Part shown: one piece after another, positions 11,971-21,162 of the stretch
Numbering within the stretch: the stretch's first letter is position 1
Layout of the letters: the number at the start of each line of letters is the position of its first letter
Source of the DNA: Haematobia irritans
Lineage: Eukaryota > Arthropoda > Insecta > Diptera > Muscidae
Assembly: GCF_050003625.1 (NCBI RefSeq)
Contig: NC_134400.1
Span: forward strand, 192,539,726 to 192,603,725
DNA: 64,000 nucleotides
Reading direction: 5' to 3'
Notes under the pieces: model-generated
What the model saw: only the letters and a program-made list of their open reading frames with translations
The model's database searches: none
Told to the model about the DNA's origin: nothing
Position numbers and translations under genes: made by a program

Positions 11971-12500
11971 TTTTTATACCCTCCACCATAGGATGGTGGG
12001 TATATTAACTTTGTTATTCCGTTTGCAACACATCGAAATATTGCTCTAAGACCCCATAAAGTACATATATATATACTCTGGGTCGTGGTGAAATTCTGAG
12101 CCGATCTAAGCACGTCCGTCCGTCTGTTGAAATCACGCTTACTTCCGAACGAAACAAGCTATCGACTTGAAACTTGGCATAAGTAGTTGCTATTGATGTA
12201 AAATTTATGAAGCATTTCACAGTTGGAGAGGAATATATTGCAAAATTTTCCAAAACATCAAGAATTCTACCAATCTACCAAACAGTAAAAAAATCTGCCA
12301 TTTTTAGTAGACTCGTGTTCATAATTGTATGTACAATTTAGAAAATGATGTTAAGAAGTTTTTAGATACCTTGCCATCGGCCGCAACCCAAGTAATTTAA
12401 TTGTGGATGACCGTCTTTAGTAGAAGTTTCTACGCAATCCGTGGTGGAGGGTATATAAGATTCCGTCTGGCCGAACTAACGGCCGTATATACTTGGTATT
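11971..12500 (+). mobile_element. family A DINE-like element with central deletion
   Basis: The 5' end (TTTTTATACCCTCCACCATAGG) and 3' end (hairpin near TTCCGTCTGGCCGAA and CGGCCGTATATACTTGG) are both present, but the internal monomers are missing. Between them lies a segment with CAAGAATTCTACCAATCTACC and AATCTGCCATTTTTAGTAGA that also occurs at the right edge of the large satellite block at 47135-47240. Confidence 0.65.
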
Positions 12501-14112
12501 TTTCCAATATTTGAAATTGCATCAAAAAATGACTCATGTCCACTACCCTAGGATTATATCCAATTAAGTAAATAAATAATTTTAATTAAACAAATTTCTT
12601 ATCACTTTCATTGCAGCGATAAACTAACTTTAATAATTTGGTAAGTATTACACTGAAATAAATACATGCGTTTTTTAGACGGCTTTGTTTCTATTGTTAA
12701 AACTTGTAATATTATTTCAATTTTATTTTATTTTATTTTATTTTTTGTATTCCGCGCTCACTTATTTAAACTGTCACTAAGTACCATTGTCTAAATCGGC
12801 ATGTCATTGAACATTAATTTCATTTGAAAGATATTTGAAAAACATTCCAACATACCAATATTCGATGATACGACATTGAGTAGGCTGAGTTGAAAGAATA
12901 GCAACAACACCACAAGCTTATCTTAACCCTCAAATTCACTTATCTTAAGCAAATACACTTCAAATGTTTCCCCCTTTGTGTCAGCGTCAGCCCAAAGCCT
13001 TCCCCTAAAAACGACAAACTTCAAAAGGAATTGCGTCCCCACTTTTGGAAAAATACAAAAGTGCCATAACAATGTAGCTAACTAAAGTGACACCTATTCG
13101 CTGTAAAAATATTTATCAATTTTCGAAGAAATAACGCAAAAATGCTGAAGCACATTCTATGGGTAATCAAATGTCAATGAAAGAAAGGTAATCCCTGGTT
13201 GCAATCATCATCACCATCTTTGCCAGTGTTAGAATTTATACCTTCGTCCTCAATGCCTTCCTTTTTTCGCTAACACCTAGCCACGTAATATGAAATCAGC
13301 TATTGCCAAGGAAAACAACAATCTCCCTCCCCCTCCCTCCGCTACTCTCCCTATACAGAAGAAAACAAAAATGTCACAACTACCAACGTTCAATAATCGA
13401 ATACCTTGCAATAACAATAAAGCAATGAACGTAAGGAAGATTTCCCTTTATTTCCTTCTCCCACCCCCTCCGAAGAATTTTATGTGGGCGTTGTTGTTTT
13501 TAATAAAAATAACAACAATAACAAACAAAAAGTGTCAGCGACAATTTATTTCGGTTACGATGACTTTTTTTTTTTGGTTTTTTTTGGGTCCTTCAATTCT
13601 AGGGAAAAATTCCATTGTGACATAGAAACACTTTTTGGATATCAAAACAATAACAAAACAGTAACAATAATAACAACGATGGTTCCCAATCTCTCTCACT
13701 CTCTTTGTCATAAATACACAAATCAGTGGTGCCAACTGTTTTGGGCTGAAAATCATCAATTTTAAAAATATTTTTCGTCAAAATCGTCAATTCATCCCAA
13801 AGAATTCGTCAAAAAATCGTCACTCATACAACAGTTGAAAAAAAGATTTAGGAACAAAATAAAAGTTTTATTCAAACATCTGAGGCATCCATATATTGTA
13901 TACACAACATGAATAATACCGTTTAAATCTCTAAGTAAGTCATATAGTTTCCAGTTTTTTAAACGACGATAAATTGAAATAAATTTTTAATTAATTTAAA
14001 TTAATATATCTGATTGTGACCACATGTACTACATTGTTTAACAAATTTTCTTGACAGAAAAATTTACTATTCTCCAAGCGAATTTAAATCCTTATTACTT
14101 GCTCATGTATAA
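12501..14112. other. unique AT-rich sequence, no gene supported
   Basis: Looks like ordinary intergenic or intronic fly DNA: a TTTTA run near 12720-12745, pyrimidine-rich stretches near 13320-13480, and CAA-rich low-complexity runs near 13500-13680. Open frames here (for example 13290-13625) are low complexity, with poly-Pro and poly-Asn/Lys runs, and have no recognisable domain. Confidence 0.6.
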
Positions 14113-14209
14113 TTTTTATAACGTCCACCATAGGATGGGGGGTATATAACCTTTGTCGTTCCGTTTGTAACACATCGAAATATTGCTCTAAGACCCCATA
14201 AAGTATATA

Positions 14210-14440
14210 CACAGTCTTACACAAGTTTACATACGGTTTAAGAAATTGTATTTTCTTTAATTAATAAAATATAATAAAATATGCATATATATGCTTCAGA
14301 TTTTGTAAATTAATTTGAAAAACAAAGTATTTGTCAATTGTCAAGAAGATTTTTTTAGTCTGGATTATAAACAACAACAAGAAACATGTTTAGTTATAAG
14401 GTAAAAACCTCAAGGGTACGTAAATTTATGTGAGACTGTG
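14210..14440. mobile_element. 231-bp Tc1/mariner-type MITE
   Basis: Terminal inverted repeats of about 26 bp: the left end CACAGTCTTACACAAGTTTA matches the reverse complement of the right end, CACAGTCTCACATAAATTTA, with three differences in these 20 bases. It is flanked by TA on both sides (14208-14209 and 14441-14442), and the interrupted family A sequence is restored if it is removed. The interior is AT-rich and non-coding. TA duplication plus these termini suggest mobilisation by a Tc1/mariner transposase; the autonomous partner is not in the window. Confidence 0.85.
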
Positions 14441-14484
14441 TATATTCTGGGTCGTGGTGAAATTCTGAGTCGATCTGAGCATGT

Positions 14485-14522
14485 CCGTCCGTCCGTCCGT
14501 CCGTCCGTCCGTCCGTCCGTCT
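14485..14522. repeat. (GTCC)n microsatellite
   Basis: About nine GTCC units following GATCTGAGCAT, the position at which mini-me/DINE-1 elements normally carry a GTCY microsatellite. Confidence 0.9.
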
Positions 14523-15105
14523 GTTGAAATCACGCTAACTTCCGAATGAAACAAGCTATCGACTTGAAACTTGGCACAAGTAGTTGTTATTGATGTAGGT
14601 CGGATGGTATTGCAAATGGGCCATATCGGTCCACTTTTACGTATAGCCCCCATATAAACCGATCCCCCGATTTGGCTTGCGAGGCCTCTAAGAGAAGCAA
14701 ATTTTATCCGATCCGGCTGAAATTTGGTACATGGTGTAAGTATATGGTCTCTAACAACCATGCAAAAATTGGTCCACATCGGTCCATAATTATATATAGC
14801 CCCCATATAAACCGATCCCCCGATTTGGCTTGCGAGGCCTCTAAGAGAAGCAAATTTCATGCGATCCGGCTGAAATTTGGTACATGGTGTTAGTATATGG
14901 TCTCTAACAACCATGCAAAAATTGGTCCACATCGGTCCATAATTATATATAGCCCCCATATAAACCGATCACCAGATTTGACCTCCGGAGCCTCTTCGAA
15001 GACCAAAATTCATCTGATTTAGTTGAAATTCGGTACGTGGTGTTAATATATGGCCTCAAACGCCCATGCATAAATTGGTCGAAATCGGTCCATAATTATA
15101 TAAAA

Positions 15106-15577
15106 TTTTGCTCAAATGTTTTTTTTTTTAACAAAAAAAATTGTCTACATTTCTTATTTATTATATTCTTTTTTTGAGGAAATTTTGTGAATTTTTTGTT
15201 AAAATTTTTCATATAAAGGAAATTTTGTAAAAATTTCTTATCTATTGGATATTTTGTGAAAATTTCTTTTTTGGAGACATTTGGTCATAGTTTCTTATAT
15301 ATGGTGAAAATTTGTCAAAATGTTTTTATCTTAAGTAATTTTTATTAAAATTTCTCAATTTTTGTTTCAAATTTTGTCAAAATTTCCCACCTATAGGAAA
15401 TTTTGTCAAAATTCTCTTCTATAGAAAATTTTATATTTGTAGTAAATTTTGTCACAATTTCTATATTTACCAAATTTTGTAAAAATGTCTTATCTATAGA
15501 GAAACAGGCATATATCTGTTTATTTTGGGTTCACATTCAGTTCCCTACGTCCTGCCCACTTATACCTCATCAATTAG
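15106..15577. repeat. degenerate 29-bp A/T satellite units
   Basis: Poorly matching TTTTGT(C/T)AAAATTT(C/T)TTAT...ATAGGAAA units, the same motif as the large satellite blocks but much more diverged. The last bases before the hAT-like element (about 15500-15577) are unique. Confidence 0.6.
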
Positions 15578-15585
15578 GTGCGGTC
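15578..15585. repeat. left 8-bp target duplication of hAT-like element
   Basis: GTGCGGTC, repeated exactly at 17926-17933. Confidence 0.8.
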
Positions 15586-15696
15586 CAAGGCCGTAGCCAG
15601 GATTTTAATTCGCAGGGGGTTCAACTAAAAAAAAAAAATATTCATATAATCTCATGTGTAGAAAATTTTATTTATGCATAGGTATGTATACAATAT

Positions 15697-16733
15697 TTAT
15701 ACCCTGCGCCACACTGTGGAACAGGGTATTATAAGTTAGTGCATATGTTTGCAACACCCAGAAGGAGACGAGATAGACACATGGTGTCTTTGGCAAAAAT
15801 GCTCAGGGTGGGCTCCTGAGTCGATATAGCCATGTCCGTCTGTCCGTGAACACATTTTTGTAATCAAAGTCTAGGTCGCAGTTTTAGTCCAATCGACTTC
15901 AAATTTGGCACAAGTATGTGTTTTGGCTCAGAATAGATACCTATTGATTTTGGAAGAAATCGGTTTAGATTTAGATATAGCTCCCATATATATCTTTCGC
16001 TCGATATGGACTAATACAGTCCCAGAAGCCTGAGTTTTACTCCAATTTGGTTGAAATTTTGCACTACGAGTTCAACTAGCAGTGTAGTCTAGTGTGCCAA
16101 ATTTTATTGAAATCGGTTCAGATTTAGATATATCTCCCATATATATCGTTCGCCCGATTTACACTCATATGACCACAGAGGCCAACTTTTTGCTCCGATT
16201 TAGTTGAAATTTTGCACAGGGAGTAGAATTAGCATTGTAGCTATGCGTGCCAAATTTGGTTGAAATCGGTTCAGATTTAGATATAGCTCCCATATATATG
16301 TTTTTCTGATTTCGACAAAAATTGACATTTTCCTTGTAAAATCGCCACAGCTTAGTCGAAAAATTGTAAAAATGACTCTAATTTTCCTAAACTTCTAATA
16401 CATATATATCGAGCGATAAATCATAAATAAACTTTTTCGAAGTTTCCTTAAAATTGCTTCAAATTTAAACGTTTCCCATATTTTTTTTACTAACATTGTG
16501 TTCCACCCTAGTGCATTAGCCGACCTACATTTTGAGTCTATAGATTTTGTTGAAGTCTATCAAATTCTGTCCAGATCGAGTGATATTTAAATTTATGTAT
16601 TTGGGACAAACCTTTATATATAGCCCCCAACACATTTGACGGATGTGATATGGTATCGAAAATTTAGATCTAAAAAGTGGTGCAGGGTATAATATAGTCG
16701 ACCCCACCCGACTTTAGACTTTCCTTACTTGTT
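15697..16733 (+). mobile_element. family B DINE-like element inside hAT-like element
   Basis: It starts TTATACCCTGCGCCACACTGTGG with a subterminal stem (ATACCCTG...CAGGGTAT enclosing CCACACTGTGG), has a short GTCY motif (CATGTCCGTCTGTCCGTG), then internal ATATAGCTCCCATATAT monomers. It ends GTGCAGGGTATAATATAG, then an imperfect AGTCGA/CCGACT hairpin (AGTCGG in most copies) and TTTCCTTACTTGTT. It is complete at both termini. Confidence 0.75.
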
Positions 16734-16843
16734 TTATAATATTAAATTGAGCCGGCGGGCTTTTTGGGCAGCAAATAAATCAATGACTTCTTCAGTCGCC
16801 AATGATTTAGTACCTTTTGTGTAGACATTTTTGAGTCGATATC
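16734..16843 (-). pseudogene. possible hAT transposase C-terminal relic
   Basis: On the minus strand, a 36-codon stretch ending in a stop reads ...SLATEEVIDLFAAQKARR... near its C-terminus. The pattern of an acidic stretch, hydrophobic helix and basic end resembles the C-terminal dimerisation region of hAT transposases (family knowledge). Its position, near the left end of an element with an 8-bp target duplication and read right to left, fits. The stretch is too short and degenerate to be sure, and no BED finger or RNase-H-like core could be read upstream. Confidence 0.3.
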
Positions 16844-17044
16844 AGATTTATGCTACAATAGCTTTGACAAAATATTTTAATATTTTGAGAAAGTCTTTAT
16901 CAACCTTATTTGCTAATAGTCTTTTACAAATATGGCAAACCAGACATGTTCATGTGGGAAGAAAATCTTGATTTTGTAAAAGACATAGTCAAAAACAGGA
17001 TTTTATTGAACTTCAAGAATGTTTTAGTCGAAAAAAGAATGCCA

Positions 17045-17330
17045 TTCTATACTGTCGATTTTTTATTTTGGTAGAAAATGTTGTCAAAATTTTATTTCTA
17101 TATAGAATTTTTGCAAAATTTTATTTTTATAGAAAATTTTGTCAAAATTTTATTTCAATTGAAAATTTTGTAAAAATTTAATTTATATAGGATATTTTTG
17201 CAAAATTTTATTTCTATAGAAAAAATTTTGCAACATTTTTTTTCTACAGATTTTTTTTGCAAAATTTTATTTCTATAGAAAATTTTTTCAAAATTTTATT
17301 TTCTTTAAAATTTAGTCTCTTGACAATAAT
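17045..17330. repeat. short 29-bp A/T satellite block within hAT-like element
   Basis: About ten units of the type TTTTATTTCTATAGAAAATTTTGTCAAAA, some with insertions. Confidence 0.75.
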
Positions 17331-18486
17331 CTTCCAGTGAAATTTTTGTTGAAATTTAGCAAAAAGTACCTTTCCGCTCAAAAAATACCTTTTTTGTACT
17401 TTCTTAAAATTGTATTTTCCATCCCTGAGTAACTGGCAAAGTGACCAAAATTGTTAAAAGAATATGCACGTTTGGAAATATCTCTTTATTGCACTCTCCA
17501 AGTGCTTCCATCGCTGAATTAGGCAGGTTCTTTTCGCAGGTTTTGCGCCATTTCATTTACACATGTGTGTTTGGCTGTTTCGTTGTTGTTGCTATGGCCA
17601 AACAAAGCGAGTCATGTTCACAAAAAGAACAACAAACACACATAAAAAGCAGAAATACATTCTCCAAAAATGAAATTTGTGGTGCGAGAAGAAAAACAAT
17701 TTGTTTTTTTTTCGACCGTCGTTTGACGGGCTTTTCAACTAGTATTCTATGATTTGTGCAAGTTTTATAGGTAAGCGTTTTTCAAAATAAAACCTCCAGC
17801 TTTTCTTCAACATCTTCGATAAGATTTTTCTATGCAGCTAAAAATATATATTTATTTATATAAAAATATTCATTCATTTCGGGGGGGTTTGATCCCCCTC
17901 ATCCCCCCCCCTGAATACGGCCTTGGTGCGGTCTGTCTGTATCGAAAACTGTTAGAATCCCTAAGGTTTAGTAGGAATATTTGAAAGTAGTCGCAATTCA
18001 TTTATTATGTTAAGAGTGTCATATGGGAAGAGTGCATAATATCTGTCTTCCTTTTCTCAGTCTTCTCTGTCCTCTATTTAATGTAACACTTTAATTTCAC
18101 CTCTCTGTCCAATGTTACTCTTAAAACCTTATTCGTAGATGATGCTATCTTATATGTACATCATCCACAGCACTCACTCTGCCTTTTTTAAGGCGTATTG
18201 GGATCCGGTTTAAGATTTAAGAGTACTAATTCAAAATATTCCAAATTAATTTATTAAGAGAGTCTTATGGGAAGACAGTCTAATAATTTCTTAATGCAAA
18301 AGGTGCCAAAACCTTACATACAATAAAAATTCGTTGCGCTTTTAAATGCACAGAAAAAAAACTGGAAAATCCTATTTCAATTAACAAAGGCCAAAGCCAA
18401 TTACGTGAGGATTTTATTGATTTTGTTGCATGCCTCCTTGACAATGGCAGTTACAATTTGCTTTGACAATATTCTTGTTGACGAAA

Positions 18487-18529
18487 ATGGATGCCAGTGC
18501 GTGTGTAGTGTACACGCACTGGCATCCAT
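18487..18529. other. perfect 18-bp inverted repeat (stem-loop)
   Basis: Left arm ATGGATGCCAGTGCGTGT at 18487-18504 and its exact reverse complement at 18512-18529, with a 7-base loop GTAGTGT. Beyond a 4-base bulge on the left, TTGAC and GTCAG can extend the stem by about five pairs (the last a wobble). The arms are about half G/C in an otherwise A/T-rich neighbourhood. It could be an RNA hairpin or the scar of an inverted duplication. Confidence 0.85.
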
Positions 18530-18597
18530 GTCAGTTGATATGTTTGAGGGAAATTATTTTTATTGTATTGCTGTTCGGGTTTGCTTTGATGGTGAAT

Positions 18598-18620
18598 GAA
18601 TTGTTCTTGTCGAACAATTC
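18598..18620. other. 9-bp perfect stem-loop
   Basis: GAATTGTTC at 18598-18606 and GAACAATTC at 18612-18620 with the 5-base loop TTGTC. It lies 69 bases right of the 18-bp hairpin. Confidence 0.7.
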
Positions 18621-19182
18621 TCACTTGTTTTGGTTGTTTTTATGACAAAAGTTAAACCAATCTCGCTTGTTTCTCGAGTTGACTAAAGGAATCCAATTTA
18701 GGTGAGGAGAGGCAACACTTTACTCCTAACGTAACAATATACACACACAAGCATCCAATTAACTCGAGTGCGTGATGTTATCTCAAGAGAAGCATTATAA
18801 AGAAGAGAAGCATTATGTTCTTATTCATCAATAGATGCTGGTGATACACTGACAAAGAAATTCTAAATTGGCCTATGTTTGCCTCATTCACGAAATTTCC
18901 ATGCGAATTATTATCAACCAATTACCAAGGCATTACCTGCATAATACAGGTGGTCAACTGTTTATGAGAGGCGAACGGGAACAGTGTACGTGAATTTTAA
19001 TCATTCTTTGAAAGTGATACTAACTACAGGCTGGAGTCTCAATGACTGCAGTGGAGAAGGAAGTTTCAGTATTTAAATTTAAGACCAATGTCTCCGTGAT
19101 AGAACTACAGATTGTACTCATATTGAACTCTCAGTAAATGGATTGTCAATCAAAGTCCCAGAGATTATTCCACGTTGGCTGA

Positions 19183-19441
19183 TGCCACGCAGAGAAGGAA
19201 TATGATCACCTCAAACATGTTTCAAGAGCAAAATGTTACTTTTGTCTGGTGACCATGTAACATGTTTGTCACTAAAATGTTATTTTCTCGTCAAATATAA
19301 CCTGCTTGCCGCAATCAGATACATGATTTCCGAGAAAATAACATGGTTGCGAAAACCATGTTACATGGTCTTCACCCAAAAATAACATTTTGCTCTTAAA
19401 ACATGTTTGAGGTGATCATATTCCTTCTCTGGGTGTGGCAT
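19183..19441. mobile_element. fold-back MITE (CAGAGAAGGAATATGATC family)
   Basis: Long imperfect inverted repeats make up nearly the whole 259 bp: the left side reads TGCCACGCAGAGAAGGAATA then TGATCACCTCAAACATGTTT, and the right side is its reverse complement (AAACATGTTTGAGGTGATCA then TATTCCTTCTCTGGGTGTGG). The centre repeats TAACATG and GAGAAAATAAC. A second, truncated copy lies at 30946-31108. No coding frame. Confidence 0.8.
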
Positions 19442-19505
19442 TAAGCTGACAATCAAAGTCTCAGCTCGGTTGCATCAGAGATAGAAGCCATAGAAATAGA
19501 ACTAA

Positions 19506-20098
19506 AACAAGTAAGGAAAATTGGGCGGGCCGACTATATTATACCTTGCACCACTTTGTAGGACCACATTTTTGATACCATATAAAATCGGTCAAATGTG
19601 CTGGGTGCTATATATAAACGTTTTTGTTCTCCTATCCCTACATTTAGGTTAGGTTAGGTTATGTGGCAGCCCGATGTATCAGGCTCACTTAGACTATTCA
19701 GTCCATTGTGATACCACAGTGGTGAACTTCTCTCTTATCACTGAGTGCTGCCCGATTCCATGTTAAGCTCAATGACAAGGGACCTCCTTTTTATAGCCGA
19801 GTCCGAACGGCGTTCCACATTCCAGTGAAACCACTTAGAGAAGCTTTGAAACCCTCAGAAATGTCACCAGCATTACTGAGGTGGGATAATCCACCGCTGA
19901 AAAACTTTTTGGTGTTCGGTCGTAGCAGGAATCGAACCCACGACCTTGTGTATGCAAGGCGGGCATGCTAACCATTGCACCACGGTGGCTCCCATCCCTA
20001 CATTTAATTCTGACTCGATCTGGACAAAATTTGTTAGACTTCTAAAAAAAACTGTAGACTTCAAAATTCGGCTAATCCCCCGGTGTGGAACACAATGT
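19506..20098 (-). mobile_element. family B element, reversed, interrupted by SINE
   Basis: It begins with ACAAGTAAGGAAAATTGGGC, GGGCCGACTATATTATACC, the reverse complement of the family B 3' end, and continues after the SINE with CTGACTCGATCTGGAC down to about 20098. Only the 3' part of the element is present. Confidence 0.7.
19647..19993 (-). mobile_element. full-length SINE with 13-bp target duplication
   Basis: The best-bounded SINE copy here: 347 bp, antisense, flanked by exact copies of ATCCCTACATTTA at 19634-19646 and 19994-20006. The plus strand reads tail first (GGTTAGGTTAGGTT), then the body, and ends with the tRNA-like head (B box complement GGAATCGAACC, then ATGCTAACCATTGCACCACG). 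It defines the termini of the family. Confidence 0.95.
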
Positions 20099-20104
20099 TA
20101 GTAA

Positions 20105-21162
20105 CAAACAAGTAAGGCAAGTCTAAAGTCGGGCGGGGCCGACTATATTATACCCTGCACCACTTTGTAGATCTAAATTTTCGATACCATACCACATCCG
20201 TCAAATGTGTTGGGCGCTATGTTATATAAAGGTTTGTCCCAAATACATAGATTTAAATATCACTCAATCTGGACAGAATTTGATAGACTTTTACAAAATC
20301 TATAGACTCAAAATTTAAGTTGGCTAATGCACTAGGGCGGAACATAATGTTAGTAAACAAATATGGGACACATTTAAATCTGAAGCAATCTTAAGGAAAC
20401 TTCGCAAACGTTTATTTATGATTTATCGCTCGATATGTATGTATTAGAAGTTTAGGAAAATTAGAGTCATTTTTACAACTTTTCGACTAAGCCGTGGCGA
20501 TTTTACAAGGAAAATGTTGGTATTTTGACAATTTGTGTCGAAACATATATATGGGAGAACCCTATTGATTTTGGAAGAAATCGGTTCAGATTTAGATATA
20601 GCTCCCATATATATATTTCGCCCGATATGGACTTATATGGCTCCAGAAGCCAGAGTTTTACCCTAATTTGCTTAAAATTTTGCACAAGAAGAACAATTAG
20701 TACTATAGTCAAGTGTGCCAAATTTTATTGAAATCGGTTCAGATTTAGATATAGCTCCCATATATATCTATCGCCCGATATGGACTAATACGGTCCCAGA
20801 AGCCAGAGATTTACCCCAATTTGGTTGAAATTTTGCACAGGGAGTACAATTAGTAGTGTAGTCAAGTGTGCCAAATTTTATTGAAATCGGCTCAGATTTA
20901 GATATAGCTCCCATATATAGCATTCGCCCGATTTACACTCATATGACCACAGAGGCCAATTTCTAACTCCGATTTAGTTGAAATTTTGCACAGGGAGTAG
21001 AATTTGCATTGTTGCTATGCGTGCCAAATTTGGTTGAAATCGGTTCAGATTTAGATATAGCTCCCATATATAGCATTCGCCCGATTTACACTCATACGAC
21101 TACAAAGTGGTGCAGGATATAATATAGTCGGCCCCGCCCGACTTTAGACTTTCCTTACTTGT
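20105..21162. mobile_element. inverted composite of two family B halves
   Basis: The left part (20105-20550) is the reverse complement of a family B 3' half, starting AACAAGTAAGGCAAGTCTAA. At about 20555 the orientation flips and a plus-strand family B segment begins (AACCCTATTGATTTTGG) and runs to a normal 3' end at 21162 (GACTTTCCTTACTTGTT). Both outer ends are therefore the same 3' terminus, giving about 70 bp of terminal inverted repeat. Confidence 0.75.

Larger units (their letters stand above)
7493..12199 (+). repeat. segmental duplication, copy 2
   Basis: Second copy of 1600-6095, offset by 5893 bases at its left end. The left join is sharp: TACGTA of the truncated transposase runs directly into TGATGGGTTCAATCACAG, the middle of the old SINE. 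The right end is lost inside a family A element where that element carries an internal deletion (GATGTAAAATTTATG at about 12197). Confidence 0.9.
14113..15105 (+). mobile_element. family A DINE-like element with MITE insertion
   Basis: It begins near 14113 with ATAACGTCCACCATAGGATGG and runs through the TTCCGTTTGTAACACATCG block. A MITE then interrupts its TATATA tract, after which it resumes (TATATTCTGGGTCGTGG). A GTCC microsatellite follows, then three 153-bp monomers: the phrase CATATAAACC starts at 14651, 14804 and 14957. Exactly because 153 is divisible by three, a 177-codon frame stays open on the minus strand (14426-14959); it is not a gene. Confidence 0.75.
15586..17925 (-). mobile_element. 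hAT-like DNA transposon, degenerate, 2.34 kb
   Basis: The termini are CAAGGCCGTAGCCAGG at the left and CTGAATACGGCCTTG at the right, giving a 10-bp perfect inverted end (CAAGGCCGTA) and partial matches beyond. An exact 8-bp duplication (GTGCGGTC) flanks it; 8 bp is the hAT hallmark. G-rich and C-rich subterminal tracts (CAGGGGG; GGGGGGGTTTGATCCCCC) sit near the ends. The interior holds a complete family B element (15697-16733), a possible transposase C-terminal relic just right of it on the minus strand, and satellite-like units. No long transposase frame survives. Confidence 0.7.
17934..19182. other. unique sequence with hairpins, no gene supported
   Basis: No convincing coding frame. The stretch contains two perfect hairpins (18487-18529 and 18598-18620), described separately. 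A near-repeat of ATGGGAAGA, AGAGTGTC/AGAGAGTC occurs at about 18010-18035 and 18256-18280. Confidence 0.5.

Noticed and set aside
13290..13625. 111-codon plus-strand frame
   Set aside because: Low complexity (poly-Pro, Asn/Lys, Phe runs) with no domain; typical of AT-rich fly intergenic DNA.
14426..14959. 177-codon open frame on the minus strand with repeated MGAIYNYGPMWTNFC-type peptide
   Set aside because: It is produced by the 153-bp (51-codon) monomer of family A; the same happens at 382-792, 21413-22119, 35621-35893 and 62391-62975. No domain, and the start and stop fall in element sequence.
17441..17752. 103-codon plus-strand frame
   Set aside because: No domain or conserved pattern, and it lies within a degenerate hAT-like element on the opposite strand to its expected gene.
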